Assembly: GCA_039592335.1 (NCBI GenBank)
Contig: JBDHBX010000005.1
Span: 58,624-122,623 of the forward strand
DNA: 64,000 nucleotides
Source of the DNA: WVYX01 sp039592335
GTDB lineage: Bacteria; Gemmatimonadota; Gemmatimonadetes; Gemmatimonadales; GWC2-71-9
Direction of reading: 5' to 3'
The notes under the pieces are model-generated. The model did no database searches. It was not told the DNA's origin and saw nothing but the letters and a program-made list of their open reading frames with translations. The position numbers were made by a program, and so were the translations under genes. Below, one piece after another: positions 1 to 9,249 of the stretch. Position 1 is the first letter of the stretch. Each line of letters starts with the position of its first letter.

Positions 1-1209
1 CGGTTTGCGGAAACCGGGTTCCCGCACTCGCGGATGGAGGCGTGGCGCTTCACCGACGTGAAGCCGATCGCCGGTGAGGAATTCGCGTTGGCCCCGAAGC
101 CGGCGGTGAGTGCCGCCGCTGAGCAGGCCGTGGAGTCGCTGCTCCTGGGTGGAGCGAACCGCCATGCCGCGGTGTTCGTGAACGGGTATTTCGCGCCGGA
201 GCTGTCGTCGCTGAATCGGCTGCCGGAGGGTGTGAGACTCGGGAGCTTGCGTGCCGCATTGGAGAGCGACCCGACGCTGTTGGAGGAGCACCTGGCGCAG
301 TACGCCAAGGACGAGCGGAATCCGCTGACGGCCCTGTCCACGGCGTTCATCTCCGACGGCGGATTTGCGTACGTCCCGGCGGACGTCGTGCTGGAGCAGC
401 CCCTGCAATTGCTGTTCCTGGCGGACCCGGCGAGCGGGAAGAACCCCATGTGGCATCCCCGCAACCTGGTCGTCGCCGGGCGTAGCGCCGAGGGCTCCGT
501 GCTGGAGAGCTATGTCGCGCTGGGTGACGCGACGTACTGGACGAATGCGGTCACTGAGGTGGTGCTGGGCGGGAACGCGAAGATCGATGCCTACCGTGTG
601 CAGCGGGAGAGCGAGCAGGCGTATCACACCGCCACGACCGAGTCGTACCAGGCGCGCGACAGCGTGTTCAAGCTCGTGAACTTCACGTTTGGCGCCCGCC
701 TATCGCGGCAGGACATCAATGCCGTGCTCGACGGCGAAGGCGCGGACTGCACCCTGGACGGACTCTCCATGCTCGCGCGTCGGCAGCATGCCGATCATCA
801 CACGACGTTGGAGCACGCGCAGCCACATTGTACGAGCTGGGAGTACTTCAACGGCGTGTTCGATGACAAGGCCCGGGGCGTGTTCACGGGACGCATCATC
901 GTCCGTCCGGGAGCCCAGCAGACGGACTCCAAGCAGACCAACAACAACTTGCTGCTCTCGGAGAGCGCACGAGCGGATAGTCAGCCGCAGCTGGAGATCT
1001 ACGCCGACGACGTGAAGTGCACGCACGGAGCCACGCTGGGGCCGATGGACGACGACCATCTGTTCTACCTCCAGAGCCGAGGGTTGTCGCGTGACGAAGC
1101 GCGGCAGTTGCTCACCTACGGCTTCGGCTCGGAGATTCTCGATGTGGTCAAGCTGGACGAGCTGAAGCAGCAGGTCGACCGGTTGGTGCGCAACCGACTC
1201 GCCCGGTGA
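1..1209 (+). CDS. sufD: Fe-S cluster assembly protein SufD (5' end outside window)
   Basis: SufD is a scaffold subunit of the cytosolic SufBCD complex that builds Fe-S clusters. The reading frame is open from base 1, and its first residues (RFAETGFPHSRMEAWRFTDV) match the usual SufD N-terminal region, so the ATG at base 34 is internal and the true start lies upstream. The C-terminal half has the family beta-helix and ends with KCTHGATLG and an FYLQSRG helix. The Cys and His of KCTHG correspond to the conserved SufD pair at the SufB interface. The stop overlaps the sufS start by GTGA, so translation is probably coupled. sufB and sufC are expected upstream of the window. Confidence 0.93.
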   Translation, partial: RFAETGFPHSRMEAWRFTDVKPIAGEEFALAPKPAVSAAAEQAVESLLLGGANRHAAVFVNGYFAPELSSLNRLPEGVRLGSLRAALESDPTLLEEHLAQYAKDERNPLTALSTAFISDGGFAYVPADVVLEQPLQLLFLADPASGKNPMWHPRNLVVAGRSAEGSVLESYVALGDATYWTNAVTEVVLGGNAKIDAYRVQRESEQAYHTATTESYQARDSVFKLVNFTFGARLSRQDINAVLDGEGADCTLDGLSMLARRQHADHHTTLEHAQPHCTSWEYFNGVFDDKARGVFTGRIIVRPGAQQTDSKQTNNNLLLSESARADSQPQLEIYADDVKCTHGATLGPMDDDHLFYLQSRGLSRDEARQLLTYGFGSEILDVVKLDELKQQVDRLVRNRLAR

Positions 1210-2477
1210 CGACGATGGTACGCCAGGCTTCCGCCACTGCTCGGACGACGGCACGCGCCGCGCTGGACGTCGGGCGGATTCGGGCCGACTTCCCGCTGCT
1301 TACGCGGCAGCCGGAGGGAAGGCCACTGGCGTATCTCGACAACGCCGCCACCACACAGAAGCCTCGGCTGGTGGTGGATACGGTCAAGCAGTACTACGAG
1401 GATTACAACGCCAACATTCACCGCGGCGTGTACAAGCTGAGCGAGCAGTCGACGGCGGCGTTTGAAGGGTCGCGGGTGAAACTCCAGCGCTTCATCAATG
1501 CGGCACAGCAACAGGAGGTCATCTTCGTGCGCGGGACCACGGATGCGATCAATCTGGTGGCGCATTCCTACGGACGCGTCAGCCTCGCCGCTGGCGATGA
1601 AGTGGTGATCTCCGCCATGGAGCATCACTCGAACATCGTGCCGTGGCAGATCGTGTGCGAGGCGACGCGCGCCCGTTTGCGGGTCGTTCCCATGACGGAC
1701 GAGGGTGAGCTCGAGCTGGATGAGTACGAGAAGCTCCTCAACCCGAAGACGAAGCTCGTGGCGCTGGTGCACGTCTCGAACTCCCTCGGCACGATCAATC
1801 CCGTCAAGGAAATGGTCGCCATTGCCCACGGCCACAACATCCCGGTGTTGGTGGACGGCGCGCAGGCGGTACCGCACATGGCGGTGGACGTGCAGGACCT
1901 GGACTGCGATTTCTACGCCCTTTCTGGCCACAAGATGTTTGGCCCAACGGGGATCGGCGTCCTGTACGGCAAGGCCGAGCTGCTCAACGCGATGCCCCCG
2001 TACCAGGGGGGTGGCGAGATGATCCGCTCGGTGTGCTTCGACAAGACGACGTACGCGCCGCTGCCGGCGAAGTTCGAGGCCGGGACCCCGAACATCGCCG
2101 GGGCGATCGGGCTGGGTGCCGCCGTGGACTACCTCAACGGGATGTCGTGGGAGGCGATCCACACCCACGAGAGCGACCTGCTGCGGTATGCGACGGAGTC
2201 GCTCGAGGCCATCCCGGGGCTGCACATCCTGGGTACGGCAAAGGAGAAGGCGAGCGTGGTGTCCTTCGTGCTCGATGCCGTGCACGCACATGACGTCGGC
2301 ACGATCCTGGACAAGGAGGGTGTCGCTATCCGAACGGGCCACCACTGTACGCAGCCCGTAATGGAGCGACTCGGTGTGCCCGCGACGGCGCGGGCGTCCT
2401 TTGCGTTCTACAACACGCGAGACGAGGTGGACGCGCTGGTCCGGGCCGTCCATCGCGTCCACGAGGTGTTCGGCTGA
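1206..2477 (+). CDS. sufS: Cysteine desulfurase SufS
   Basis: PLP-dependent group II cysteine desulfurase of 423 residues, close to the family length. It takes sulfur from L-cysteine and passes it to SufU. Visible motifs are AMEHHSN, the PLP-lysine segment LSGHKMFGPTG, and the active-site loop RTGHHCTQP, whose Cys carries the persulfide. The GTG start overlaps the sufD stop (GTGA). A second in-frame ATG lies three codons later, so the exact N-terminus is uncertain by a few residues. It sits between sufD and sufU in one operon. Confidence 0.95.
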   Translation: MTTMVRQASATARTTARAALDVGRIRADFPLLTRQPEGRPLAYLDNAATTQKPRLVVDTVKQYYEDYNANIHRGVYKLSEQSTAAFEGSRVKLQRFINAAQQQEVIFVRGTTDAINLVAHSYGRVSLAAGDEVVISAMEHHSNIVPWQIVCEATRARLRVVPMTDEGELELDEYEKLLNPKTKLVALVHVSNSLGTINPVKEMVAIAHGHNIPVLVDGAQAVPHMAVDVQDLDCDFYALSGHKMFGPTGIGVLYGKAELLNAMPPYQGGGEMIRSVCFDKTTYAPLPAKFEAGTPNIAGAIGLGAAVDYLNGMSWEAIHTHESDLLRYATESLEAIPGLHILGTAKEKASVVSFVLDAVHAHDVGTILDKEGVAIRTGHHCTQPVMERLGVPATARASFAFYNTRDEVDALVRAVHRVHEVFG

Positions 2478-2929
2478 TGGCCGATCTCAGGGATCTCTAT
2501 CAACAAGTCGTCCTCGATCACAACCGCGCCCCGCGGAACTTCAAGAAGATTCCCGACGCCAGCCACAGCGCCGAGGGCACCAACCCCCTTTGCGGTGACG
2601 AGATCACGCTGTATGTGACCGTGGAGGGTGACGTCATCAAGGACGTCGGCTTCCAGGGCAAGGGCTGCGCCATCTCGCAGGCATCGGCTTCCCTCATGAC
2701 GTCGTCGGTCAAAGGAAAGACCACGGAAGAGGCTGAGGCGCTGTTCCGGGCCTTCCACGACATGTTGACCGGCGGCCCGGATGCGCCGGGTGACACCACG
2801 GCGCTGGGCAAGCTCGCCGCCCTGGCCGGGGTGAAGCGGTTCCCTGTCCGCGTGAAGTGTGCCAATCTTCCCTGGCACACGTTGCACGCCGCCCTCACCG
2901 GCTCGGAGGAACCAGCCTCCACCGAGTGA
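2477..2929 (+). CDS. sufU: SufU-type zinc-dependent sulfurtransferase
   Basis: Small IscU-fold protein of 150 residues. In Gram-positive and related Suf systems SufU binds zinc and accepts persulfide sulfur from SufS. The three conserved Cys are visible in NPLCGDEITL, GKGCAISQASAS and VKCANLPWHTL. The start ATG overlaps the sufS stop in TGATG. The long spacing between the second and third Cys is typical of SufU rather than IscU. Its partner SufS is immediately upstream. Confidence 0.93.
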   Translation: MADLRDLYQQVVLDHNRAPRNFKKIPDASHSAEGTNPLCGDEITLYVTVEGDVIKDVGFQGKGCAISQASASLMTSSVKGKTTEEAEALFRAFHDMLTGGPDAPGDTTALGKLAALAGVKRFPVRVKCANLPWHTLHAALTGSEEPASTE

Positions 2930-2972
2930 GTGTGGTGGTCTCGCAGACCTCGCACCCCCAAGGAGTGTTGCG

Positions 2973-3302
2973 GTGACTGAGCCGGGCTTCGAGCGCGTTG
3001 CGTTGCTGGGTGACCTGCCTGAGGCCGCTCCGGTGGCGGTTGAGCTCTCCACCGGGGAAGGCCTGTGCCTGGTTCGAATGAAGGGCGAAGTGTACGCATT
3101 CCAGGACCGGTGCAGTCATGCGGACTTTCCCCTGAGCGACGGCGAGATGGTCGATGACCACGCCATCGAGTGCTCGCTCCACGGGGCGCAATTCGACGTG
3201 CGAACCGGCGAGGCCATCGAGGCGCCGGCGGCCGAGAGTCTCTCGCTGTACGAGGTGAAGTTGAAGGACGGTGACGTCCTCGTGCGGCGCGGGGAGCCGT
3301 GA
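2973..3302 (+). CDS. Rieske-type [2Fe-2S] ferredoxin
   Basis: Small soluble Rieske ferredoxin of about 109 residues. The cluster ligands are visible as CSHADF and CSLHGAQFD, the two C-x-H boxes of the family. I chose the GTG at 2973 because AAGGAG lies 7 bases upstream and the protein then has the usual length; the open frame extends further 5' but overlaps sufU. Rieske ferredoxins are common members of suf operons, where they may supply electrons or report cluster status; that role is inferred here. Confidence 0.87.
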   Translation: MTEPGFERVALLGDLPEAAPVAVELSTGEGLCLVRMKGEVYAFQDRCSHADFPLSDGEMVDDHAIECSLHGAQFDVRTGEAIEAPAAESLSLYEVKLKDGDVLVRRGEP

Positions 3303-4561
3303 AGCCACCGCACACCGTACCTCCCACTCCAGGCTCACTTCGCAGGGATCTCGGGTTGCTCGATGCCGTGGGCATCGGGATCGGCGCCATCGTGGGGGGT
3401 GGCATCTTCGTCGTGAGTGGCATCGGCGCGGAGGTTGCCGGGCCCGCGCTGCTGATCGCGCTGCTGCTGGCTGGGATGGCGGCCTCGGCGAACGCGCTTA
3501 GCTCGGCGCAGCTGGCTGCCACGTATCCGATGGCCGGGGGCACTTACGAGTACGGGTACCGGGTATTGAGCCCCACCGCTGGCTACGCGGCCGGATGGAT
3601 GTTCCTCGCTAGCAAGACCGCCGCGGCCGGTACCGTCGCCCTCGGCCTGGGCGCCTACCTGGGTGCGTTTCTACCGGGGGTGCCACCCCGCGCCGTCGCC
3701 GTTGTGGCGGTGCTCGGCTTTACGGTGTTGAACTACTTCGGTGTGCGAAAGTCGAGCCGTCTGAACCTGGTGATCGTGGCGTTGTCGCTCGGCGTCTTGG
3801 TGATGTTCGTCGTTCTCGGAGCGGGTGCGTTCGAGCCGAAGCGGCTGCACCCGTTTGCGCCCGCTGGCTGGCGCGGGCTGCTGAGCGGCGCCGCTATCAT
3901 GTTCTTCGCCTATACCGGGTATGCCCGTATCGCGACGCTGGGGGAGGAGATACACGATCCCCGCCGCACCATTCCCCGAGCCATCGTCCTGACGCTGGTG
4001 GCAACGGGCCTACTGTACCTGGCGGTGGTGCTCGTGGCCCTGGGTGCCGTGGGTGCCGACGGCATGGCGGCCTCCGAAGCGCCGCTCCTGGCCGCCGCGT
4101 CGAGCTTCAAACAAGGGTGGGCGGCCACGATCATCAGTGTGGGGGCCGTCGTCGCGATGCTCGGTGTGATGCTGTCTCAGATCCTCGGGCTGAGCCGCAT
4201 GGCCTTTGCCATGGCGCGGCGCGGTGATCTGCCCCGTGGGCTCGAGCGGGTGCACCCGGATTATGGGACCCCCCACCGGGCGATCCTGCTCGTCGGGGCT
4301 GCGGCGGCGGTCGTCGCCGCGACCGGCACCCTGCGAGGGGTGGCCACGGCGGCGGCATTCACGATCCTCGTGTACTACGGTATCGCGAACTTCGCGGCCC
4401 TCAGAATGCCTGCGAAGGACAAACTGTATCCGAACGTGGTGCCCGGGGTGGGGGTGGTCGCCTGCGCGGTGCTAGCCGTCTCGCTCGACCTGTGGACGAT
4501 TGCGGTAGGCTGTACGGTGCTGGCAGTGGGGTTGCTGGTGCGCTGGCTGCGAAGTCTCTAG
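3299..4561 (+). CDS. APC-superfamily amino acid permease
   Basis: Integral membrane transporter of 420 residues with about 12 hydrophobic segments. The first helix carries the APC signature GIGIGAIVGGGIFVVSG, and AYTGYARIATLGEE matches the helix-6 region. Substrate cannot be told from sequence; a neutral or cationic amino acid is likely by family. Its GTG start overlaps the Rieske stop (GTGA), so it may be co-transcribed with suf. Its TAG stop shares the bases CTAG with the convergent gene. Confidence 0.88.
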   Translation: MKPPHTVPPTPGSLRRDLGLLDAVGIGIGAIVGGGIFVVSGIGAEVAGPALLIALLLAGMAASANALSSAQLAATYPMAGGTYEYGYRVLSPTAGYAAGWMFLASKTAAAGTVALGLGAYLGAFLPGVPPRAVAVVAVLGFTVLNYFGVRKSSRLNLVIVALSLGVLVMFVVLGAGAFEPKRLHPFAPAGWRGLLSGAAIMFFAYTGYARIATLGEEIHDPRRTIPRAIVLTLVATGLLYLAVVLVALGAVGADGMAASEAPLLAAASSFKQGWAATIISVGAVVAMLGVMLSQILGLSRMAFAMARRGDLPRGLERVHPDYGTPHRAILLVGAAAAVVAATGTLRGVATAAAFTILVYYGIANFAALRMPAKDKLYPNVVPGVGVVACAVLAVSLDLWTIAVGCTVLAVGLLVRWLRSL

Positions 4562-5208
4562 CGGCTCTTCCCTCGGCACTCTTCGGCCACCTGCAACACT
4601 GCCTGCCGCGACATCGATGCCGCCACGGCGCGTGCGGCACCCCGCTCGGTCCACAGGGCGACCTCGTATCCGTTTGCCGCGGCGACCGTCAAGCCGTCGG
4701 GAACCGGCCGACCCAGCACGTCTCCAGGGGGAAGGGCGAAGTAGGTGAGCGAGGCGCCACGGTACTCGTACACGACCGCCGCGCCCCTGACGTCACCCAA
4801 CTCGGCAACGGTCGCTCCGACCAACTCGGCGTTCGAGATCGCGGGGATGTCGACTTGGTAGCCTACCTCCCACTTCAACCACTCGACCAGGGCAGCCGTG
4901 TCGGCGCTTTCAATGGCTCCCGGCTTGGCCAGCCCGATCCGAGCCTCTCGAGCCAACGGCGGAGCTAGGAGCCCGCTGGCCGGTTTGCCCAACACCGCAA
5001 GCGCCATCGTGGCGGCGGCCAGCGTCACTCCGCCGGCGAAGAAGCTGACACGGCGCCTCCGGACTCGCCGGGCCGATTCCTGCGCAAGGGTCTCGCGGAT
5101 TCGGGCCGCGAGGTGAGGCGGGGCCGTTCGCGCGGTCGCGGCGAGCCGGTCGAGCCGCCGTTCCAGGGCCGGATGGTAGTCGAAGTAGTCCTGATCTTCC
5201 GACTGCAT
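4558..5208 (-). CDS. Single-pass membrane protein, anti-sigma-like architecture
   Basis: About 216 residues. The start is the ATG at 5208, with AAGGAG about 10 bases upstream on this strand; the longer frame to 5235 adds nine unlikely residues. The layout is an N-terminal cytosolic helical part, a basic stop-transfer stretch (RRVRRRR), one membrane helix near residues 63-80, and an extracytoplasmic domain. This resembles ECF anti-sigma factors, but there is no zinc HxxxCxxC motif and no sigma gene next to it, so the role is only suggested. It ends convergently on the APC permease, sharing CTAG. Confidence 0.6.
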   Translation of the reverse strand: MQSEDQDYFDYHPALERRLDRLAATARTAPPHLAARIRETLAQESARRVRRRRVSFFAGGVTLAAATMALAVLGKPASGLLAPPLAREARIGLAKPGAIESADTAALVEWLKWEVGYQVDIPAISNAELVGATVAELGDVRGAAVVYEYRGASLTYFALPPGDVLGRPVPDGLTVAAANGYEVALWTERGAARAVAASMSRQAVLQVAEECRGKSR

Positions 5209-5380
5209 GGCTGCTCTGCTCCTTCGACTAGACATAACCAGACCGCAAGCGCCCCGGTTCCCGTGCGGGACCCAAATCGGCGAGGTTGGACTCGGGATTC
5301 GACGGGGCTTATCCTACGCTGCGGCAGGAACCCGGGGCCACACTCCTTCGTCTAACGGCGGGCGCTGAGGGCGGAATAGC

Positions 5381-6346
5381 ATGGACGGCAACGGCTCGGT
5401 CATCGAGATCCAGGGGATCACCAAGCGCTTCGCGGGGCACACCGCGGTGCGAGGACTATCCCTCTCCGTTCCTCCGGGGTCGGTGTATGGGCTCCTTGGC
5501 CCCAACGGGGCCGGGAAGACCACTACCATCCGGATGATCATGAACATCATCATCCCGGACGAGGGTCGCGTTGCCCTGTTCGGTGGCTCGGGCACCGGGC
5601 GCGACCTCTCGCCCAGGATCGGTTACCTGCCCGAGGAGCGGGGGCTCTACAAGAAGATGAAGGTGTTCGATCTGCTGGTGTTCCTGGCGGAGGCCAAGGG
5701 GGTCGATCGGCGTGCGGCCAAACAGGAGGCGCATCGCTGGCTCGAGCGCCTGGAGCTGTCGGCCTGGGAGCAGAAGAAGGTCGACGACCTGTCCAAAGGG
5801 ATGCAGCAGAAGGTGCAGTTCATCTCCACGGTGTTGCACGGACCCGAGCTGCTCATTCTCGACGAGCCGTTCGCCGGCCTGGATCCGATGAACACACGGA
5901 GTATGAAGAATGTTGTGGTGGAGCTTGGCCGTGCAGGCACCACCGTGCTCTTCTCCACACATATCATGGAGCAAGCCGAGCGGCTGTGCGACTCGGTCTG
6001 CATCATCGCACGTGGGCAGAAGGTGGTCGATGGCCCGCTCGCCGAGATCAAGCGGAGCCACGGTGGGCGCCACGTCATCGTCGCCGTGGAGCAGGGAAAC
6101 GCACAAGTGGATGGCCTGCTGCAGGATCGCACTCTGGTGGCGAAGGCCGACAACTACGGCCAGTACGCGGAGGTGGAGCTGGCGGAGGGTGGAGACGCGC
6201 AGCAGCTGCTGCACAGGCTCGTGAGCACGGGTGCCCGGGTGGGGCGCTTCGAGATCGCGGAACCCACGCTGCACAAGATCTTCATCGACATGGTGGGTGA
6301 GGACCGGGACGCGGCCGAGGCGGAGGAGGTGCGTGCCGATGCGTAA
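5381..6346 (+). CDS. ABC transporter ATP-binding subunit, NatA/YhaQ-like
   Basis: ATPase subunit of 321 residues. It has Walker A GPNGAGKTT, the signature LSKGMQQKVQF, Walker B LLILDEPFAGLD and the switch histidine in FSTHIMEQAERLCD. The C-terminal ~90 residues after the ATPase form the small accessory domain found in the NatA/YhaQ/DrrA group. It overlaps the permease gene by 8 nt. Together they should form an exporter; Na+ efflux is the prototype activity, but the substrate here is not determinable. Confidence 0.9.
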   Translation: MDGNGSVIEIQGITKRFAGHTAVRGLSLSVPPGSVYGLLGPNGAGKTTTIRMIMNIIIPDEGRVALFGGSGTGRDLSPRIGYLPEERGLYKKMKVFDLLVFLAEAKGVDRRAAKQEAHRWLERLELSAWEQKKVDDLSKGMQQKVQFISTVLHGPELLILDEPFAGLDPMNTRSMKNVVVELGRAGTTVLFSTHIMEQAERLCDSVCIIARGQKVVDGPLAEIKRSHGGRHVIVAVEQGNAQVDGLLQDRTLVAKADNYGQYAEVELAEGGDAQQLLHRLVSTGARVGRFEIAEPTLHKIFIDMVGEDRDAAEAEEVRADA

Positions 6347-7613
6347 GGTCTGGGTGGTCATTCGCCGCGAGTTCACCGAGAAGGTCCGCAACAAGTGGTT
6401 CATCATCTCCACGGTGCTGGTCCCGTTGCTCATGGCCGCCGCGATCATGCTCCCCATCCTCCTGGCGGAACGGGGCGGCGGGCACCGCGTCGTCGCGGTG
6501 GTCGACATGACCACATCCGATTTCGGTCTCGACCTGACGGAACGGCTGGACGCCTCCGACCGAGTGACCGCTTACTGGGTGCAAGCCGAAGTCGTCGACA
6601 TGGAGGCGGCGGCCGACTCGCTCACACAGTTGGTAGGCCTCAAGCGCCTCGACGGGTATCTCCTGGTGGGCGACGAGACGGTGGTAGACGGGCAGGCGGA
6701 GTACCGGGGCTCGAACATCTCGTCGTTGTCCGACATGCAGTCGATGCAGCGCCTCCTGCGCCAGGCGGTGCTGGTGGAGCGGCTGGGTCTGGTCGGCGTC
6801 GATCCCGAGTTGGTGCAGCAGGCGCAGATCCCGGTGACCATGGCGACGGTGGGTATCCGCGGTGGGAAGCTCACGGACGAGACCGGCGAATCGCGCTTCT
6901 TCTTTGCCTACACGGTGTGGTTCGTGCTCTACATCGCCATTCTCATCTATGGCGTGCAGGTGATGGGATCCGTGGTGGAGGAAAAAACCTCACGCATCAT
7001 CGAGGTCCTGGTGTCGAGTCTCCGGCCGTTTCAACTGTTGGCGGGAAAGATCCTGGGTGTGGGGGCCGTTGGCTTGTTTCAGTTCCTCATCTGGGGCGTG
7101 TCGGCCTGGGCGCTCATTCGGCACCGCGACGTCGTGCTCGGTGTGGTGGGGATCGATGTTCCGACGAGCTCGGGCTTCCGCCTGCCGGACGTGTCGGCCG
7201 CCACCCTGGCCATCATAGTGACCTTCTTCTTGCTGGGGTACTTCCTGTACGCCGCGATGTTTGCCGCCGTGGCCGCCATGTCGAGCAGTGAAGCGGAGGC
7301 TCGCCAGGCACAGACACCGGTGGTCATGCTCCTGGTTCTGCCGTCGATCCTCCTGATCGGGATCCTGCAGCAGCCCGACAGTGGACTGGCGGTGACTCTC
7401 TCGCTGGTGCCCTTCAGCTCGCCGATCGCGATGCCCGTTCGCTGGGCGGCCGCCCAGGTGCCATTCCAGGAGGTGGCGACTTCGATAGGCCTGCTGATCG
7501 TCGCGCTCTGGCTGGTGACGTGGATTGCAGCACGGATCTACCGTGTGGGCATACTGATGTACGGCAAGCGCCCCAACCTGAAGGAACTGGCGCGGTGGGT
7601 ACGCACGACGTGA
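6339..7613 (+). CDS. ABC-2 type permease, NatB/YhaP-like
   Basis: Membrane partner of the preceding ATPase, 424 residues. The start MRKVWVVIRREFTEKVRNKW is the classic N-terminus of this permease group, with a first helix at about residues 20-40, a large extracytoplasmic domain and a C-terminal cluster of about five helices (EKTSRIIEVLVSSLRPFQLL lies just before them). The ATG at 6339 overlaps the ATPase gene by 8 nt; the longer open frame to 6231 is not coding. Confidence 0.88.
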   Translation: MRKVWVVIRREFTEKVRNKWFIISTVLVPLLMAAAIMLPILLAERGGGHRVVAVVDMTTSDFGLDLTERLDASDRVTAYWVQAEVVDMEAAADSLTQLVGLKRLDGYLLVGDETVVDGQAEYRGSNISSLSDMQSMQRLLRQAVLVERLGLVGVDPELVQQAQIPVTMATVGIRGGKLTDETGESRFFFAYTVWFVLYIAILIYGVQVMGSVVEEKTSRIIEVLVSSLRPFQLLAGKILGVGAVGLFQFLIWGVSAWALIRHRDVVLGVVGIDVPTSSGFRLPDVSAATLAIIVTFFLLGYFLYAAMFAAVAAMSSSEAEARQAQTPVVMLLVLPSILLIGILQQPDSGLAVTLSLVPFSSPIAMPVRWAAAQVPFQEVATSIGLLIVALWLVTWIAARIYRVGILMYGKRPNLKELARWVRTT

Positions 7614-7662
7614 CCTGAGTCGGCGTCCGACCCTTCCGGGCACGACCGCGGAGGCGGAGAGC

Positions 7663-8496
7663 ATGGATGCCAGCCAACTTGCGCTCCACGCAGAGATGGA
7701 GGAGAGGCATTGGTGGTTTCTGGGTCGCCGGCGGATACTCCGCGCCCTCCTTGCACGGCTCCTGCCGCCGGGAGAGGAGCGGCTGGTTGTGGACGTGGGG
7801 TGTGGCACCGGTGGCAACGCCGGTGCGTTGGCCCGCGAGTACCGCGTGGTGGGGATCGACACCGTGGAAACGGCCGTCCAGCATGCCCGCGTGAAGTTCC
7901 CCGGCGCGCACTTCTGGTGCGGGAAGCTCGCGGACCTGCCGCCGAAAGCCGACGCGGGGGCCGAGCTCTATCTGCTGACGGACGTGCTGGAGCACGTATC
8001 CGACGACTTCCTGTTGCTCTCCACCGTGCTCTCCCGGTGCCCCGAAGGCGGGCACGTCCTCATCACGGTTCCGGCACACGAACATCTTTGGTCAGGGCAC
8101 GACGAAGCGCTGGGTCATTACCGGCGCTACGATGCGGAGCGTCTCAAGGCGACTTGGGAAGGCCTGCCGGTGTCGGTGCGGCTGCTATCGTACTTCAATG
8201 CTCGTCTGTATCCGGTCGTGAGGGCCGTGCGGTGGCTCTCCCGCCTGTCGCGGCGCAGCTACGGAACGATGGGGACTGACCTACGGGTGCCAGTCGGTCC
8301 GGTGAATCGACTGCTTGCCGGTTGCTTCGGCGGCGAAAGCAGGGTGCTCGTGAGAGCGTTGGAGGAACAGCGGGGTCGAGCGTATCGCACCGGGAGCAGC
8401 TTGGTGGCGGTGCTGCGAGTGGAGCGCGAAGGTACCGTGCCCCGCACGAAGCCACCGGGGACCGCACCCGATCACCCCATAGCCGAGGGGCGGTGA
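7663..8496 (+). CDS. Class I SAM-dependent methyltransferase
   Basis: 277 residues with the SAM-binding motif I VVDVGCGTGGNAGAL near residue 45 and a TDVLEHV acidic/post-I region. The sequence ALGHYRRYDAERL is typical of methyltransferases found beside glycosyltransferases in polysaccharide or glycolipid clusters. The ATG is preceded by GGAGGCGGAGAG. It is followed after 3 bases by a GT2 gene and then a GT39 membrane enzyme, so a role in modifying a lipid-linked or cell-surface glycan is inferred. The acceptor is unknown. Confidence 0.82.
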   Translation: MDASQLALHAEMEERHWWFLGRRRILRALLARLLPPGEERLVVDVGCGTGGNAGALAREYRVVGIDTVETAVQHARVKFPGAHFWCGKLADLPPKADAGAELYLLTDVLEHVSDDFLLLSTVLSRCPEGGHVLITVPAHEHLWSGHDEALGHYRRYDAERLKATWEGLPVSVRLLSYFNARLYPVVRAVRWLSRLSRRSYGTMGTDLRVPVGPVNRLLAGCFGGESRVLVRALEEQRGRAYRTGSSLVAVLRVEREGTVPRTKPPGTAPDHPIAEGR

Positions 8497-8499
8497 CCC

Positions 8500-9249
8500 A
8501 TGTCAGACGTGATCATCGTCGTTCCCTGCTACAACGAAGCCGACCGGCTGAAGCCGGATGTGTTTGCGGAGTTCCTGAATACGCACAGCGACATCGGGTT
8601 CCTCTTCGTTGACGATGGCAGCACCGACGCAACAGGGCGCATCCTGAGAGGATTGGCGAGCGATTGGCCGAAGCGCTGCAGTGTGTGGGCGCTGCCTGAG
8701 AATGCGGGGAAGGCGGAGGCGGTGCGCCAGGGCGTGGGGCGCGCCTTCGAACGCAAGGCGGCGTACGTCGGTTATTGGGATGCCGATCTCTCCACGCCGC
8801 TGAGGGAGATCGCGTCGATGCGGGAATTGTTTGAAGGACAGCCCGGGGTCGAGATGGTGTTCGGCTCGCGGGTACAACTCCTGGGCCGCGAGATCCGACG
8901 TAATCCTGTGCGCCACTACCTCGGCCGCGTCTTCGCGACCGTCATCTCTCTGATGCTCGGCATCCCCGTGTACGACACGCAATGCGGGGCAAAGTTGTTC
9001 AGGACGTCGCCCACGGTGCGGGACCTGTTCGCCGAGCCGTTCGTGGCGAAGTGGGTGTTCGACGTGGAGATCATTGCCCGGTTGATCGCTGCGTCCGGGT
9101 CTGAAGGGCGTTCTCGAGCGCGCGCCTCGATCGCGGAGCACCCCCTGCACTCATGGCGGGACGTCACCGGCAGCAAGCTGCATCCCCAGGACTTCCTGCA
9201 GGCCGCCGGTGACGCGGTACGAATCTACCGGCGGTACTTGACCGCGTGA
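8500..9249 (+). CDS. Family 2 glycosyltransferase, dolichol/polyprenyl-phosphate sugar synthase type
   Basis: 249 residues with the GT-A fold landmarks VVPCYNEADRL, VDDGSTDATG, and YWDADLSTP for nucleotide and metal binding. VYDTQCGAKLFR is the conserved segment of the DPM1/GtrB-like group, which transfers a sugar from a nucleotide donor to polyprenyl phosphate. There is no C-terminal membrane segment. The following gene is a GT39-like enzyme that would use such lipid-linked sugars, which supports the assignment. Confidence 0.85.
   Translation: MSDVIIVVPCYNEADRLKPDVFAEFLNTHSDIGFLFVDDGSTDATGRILRGLASDWPKRCSVWALPENAGKAEAVRQGVGRAFERKAAYVGYWDADLSTPLREIASMRELFEGQPGVEMVFGSRVQLLGREIRRNPVRHYLGRVFATVISLMLGIPVYDTQCGAKLFRTSPTVRDLFAEPFVAKWVFDVEIIARLIAASGSEGRSRARASIAEHPLHSWRDVTGSKLHPQDFLQAAGDAVRIYRRYLTA

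Noticed and set aside
4558..5208. Classical zinc anti-sigma factor
   Set aside because: No HxxxCxxC motif and no sigma factor gene adjacent; only the architecture is similar.
5236..5380. tRNA or riboswitch between the membrane protein and ABC genes
   Set aside because: No cloverleaf or known riboswitch core could be folded by eye; it looks like a plain divergent promoter region.
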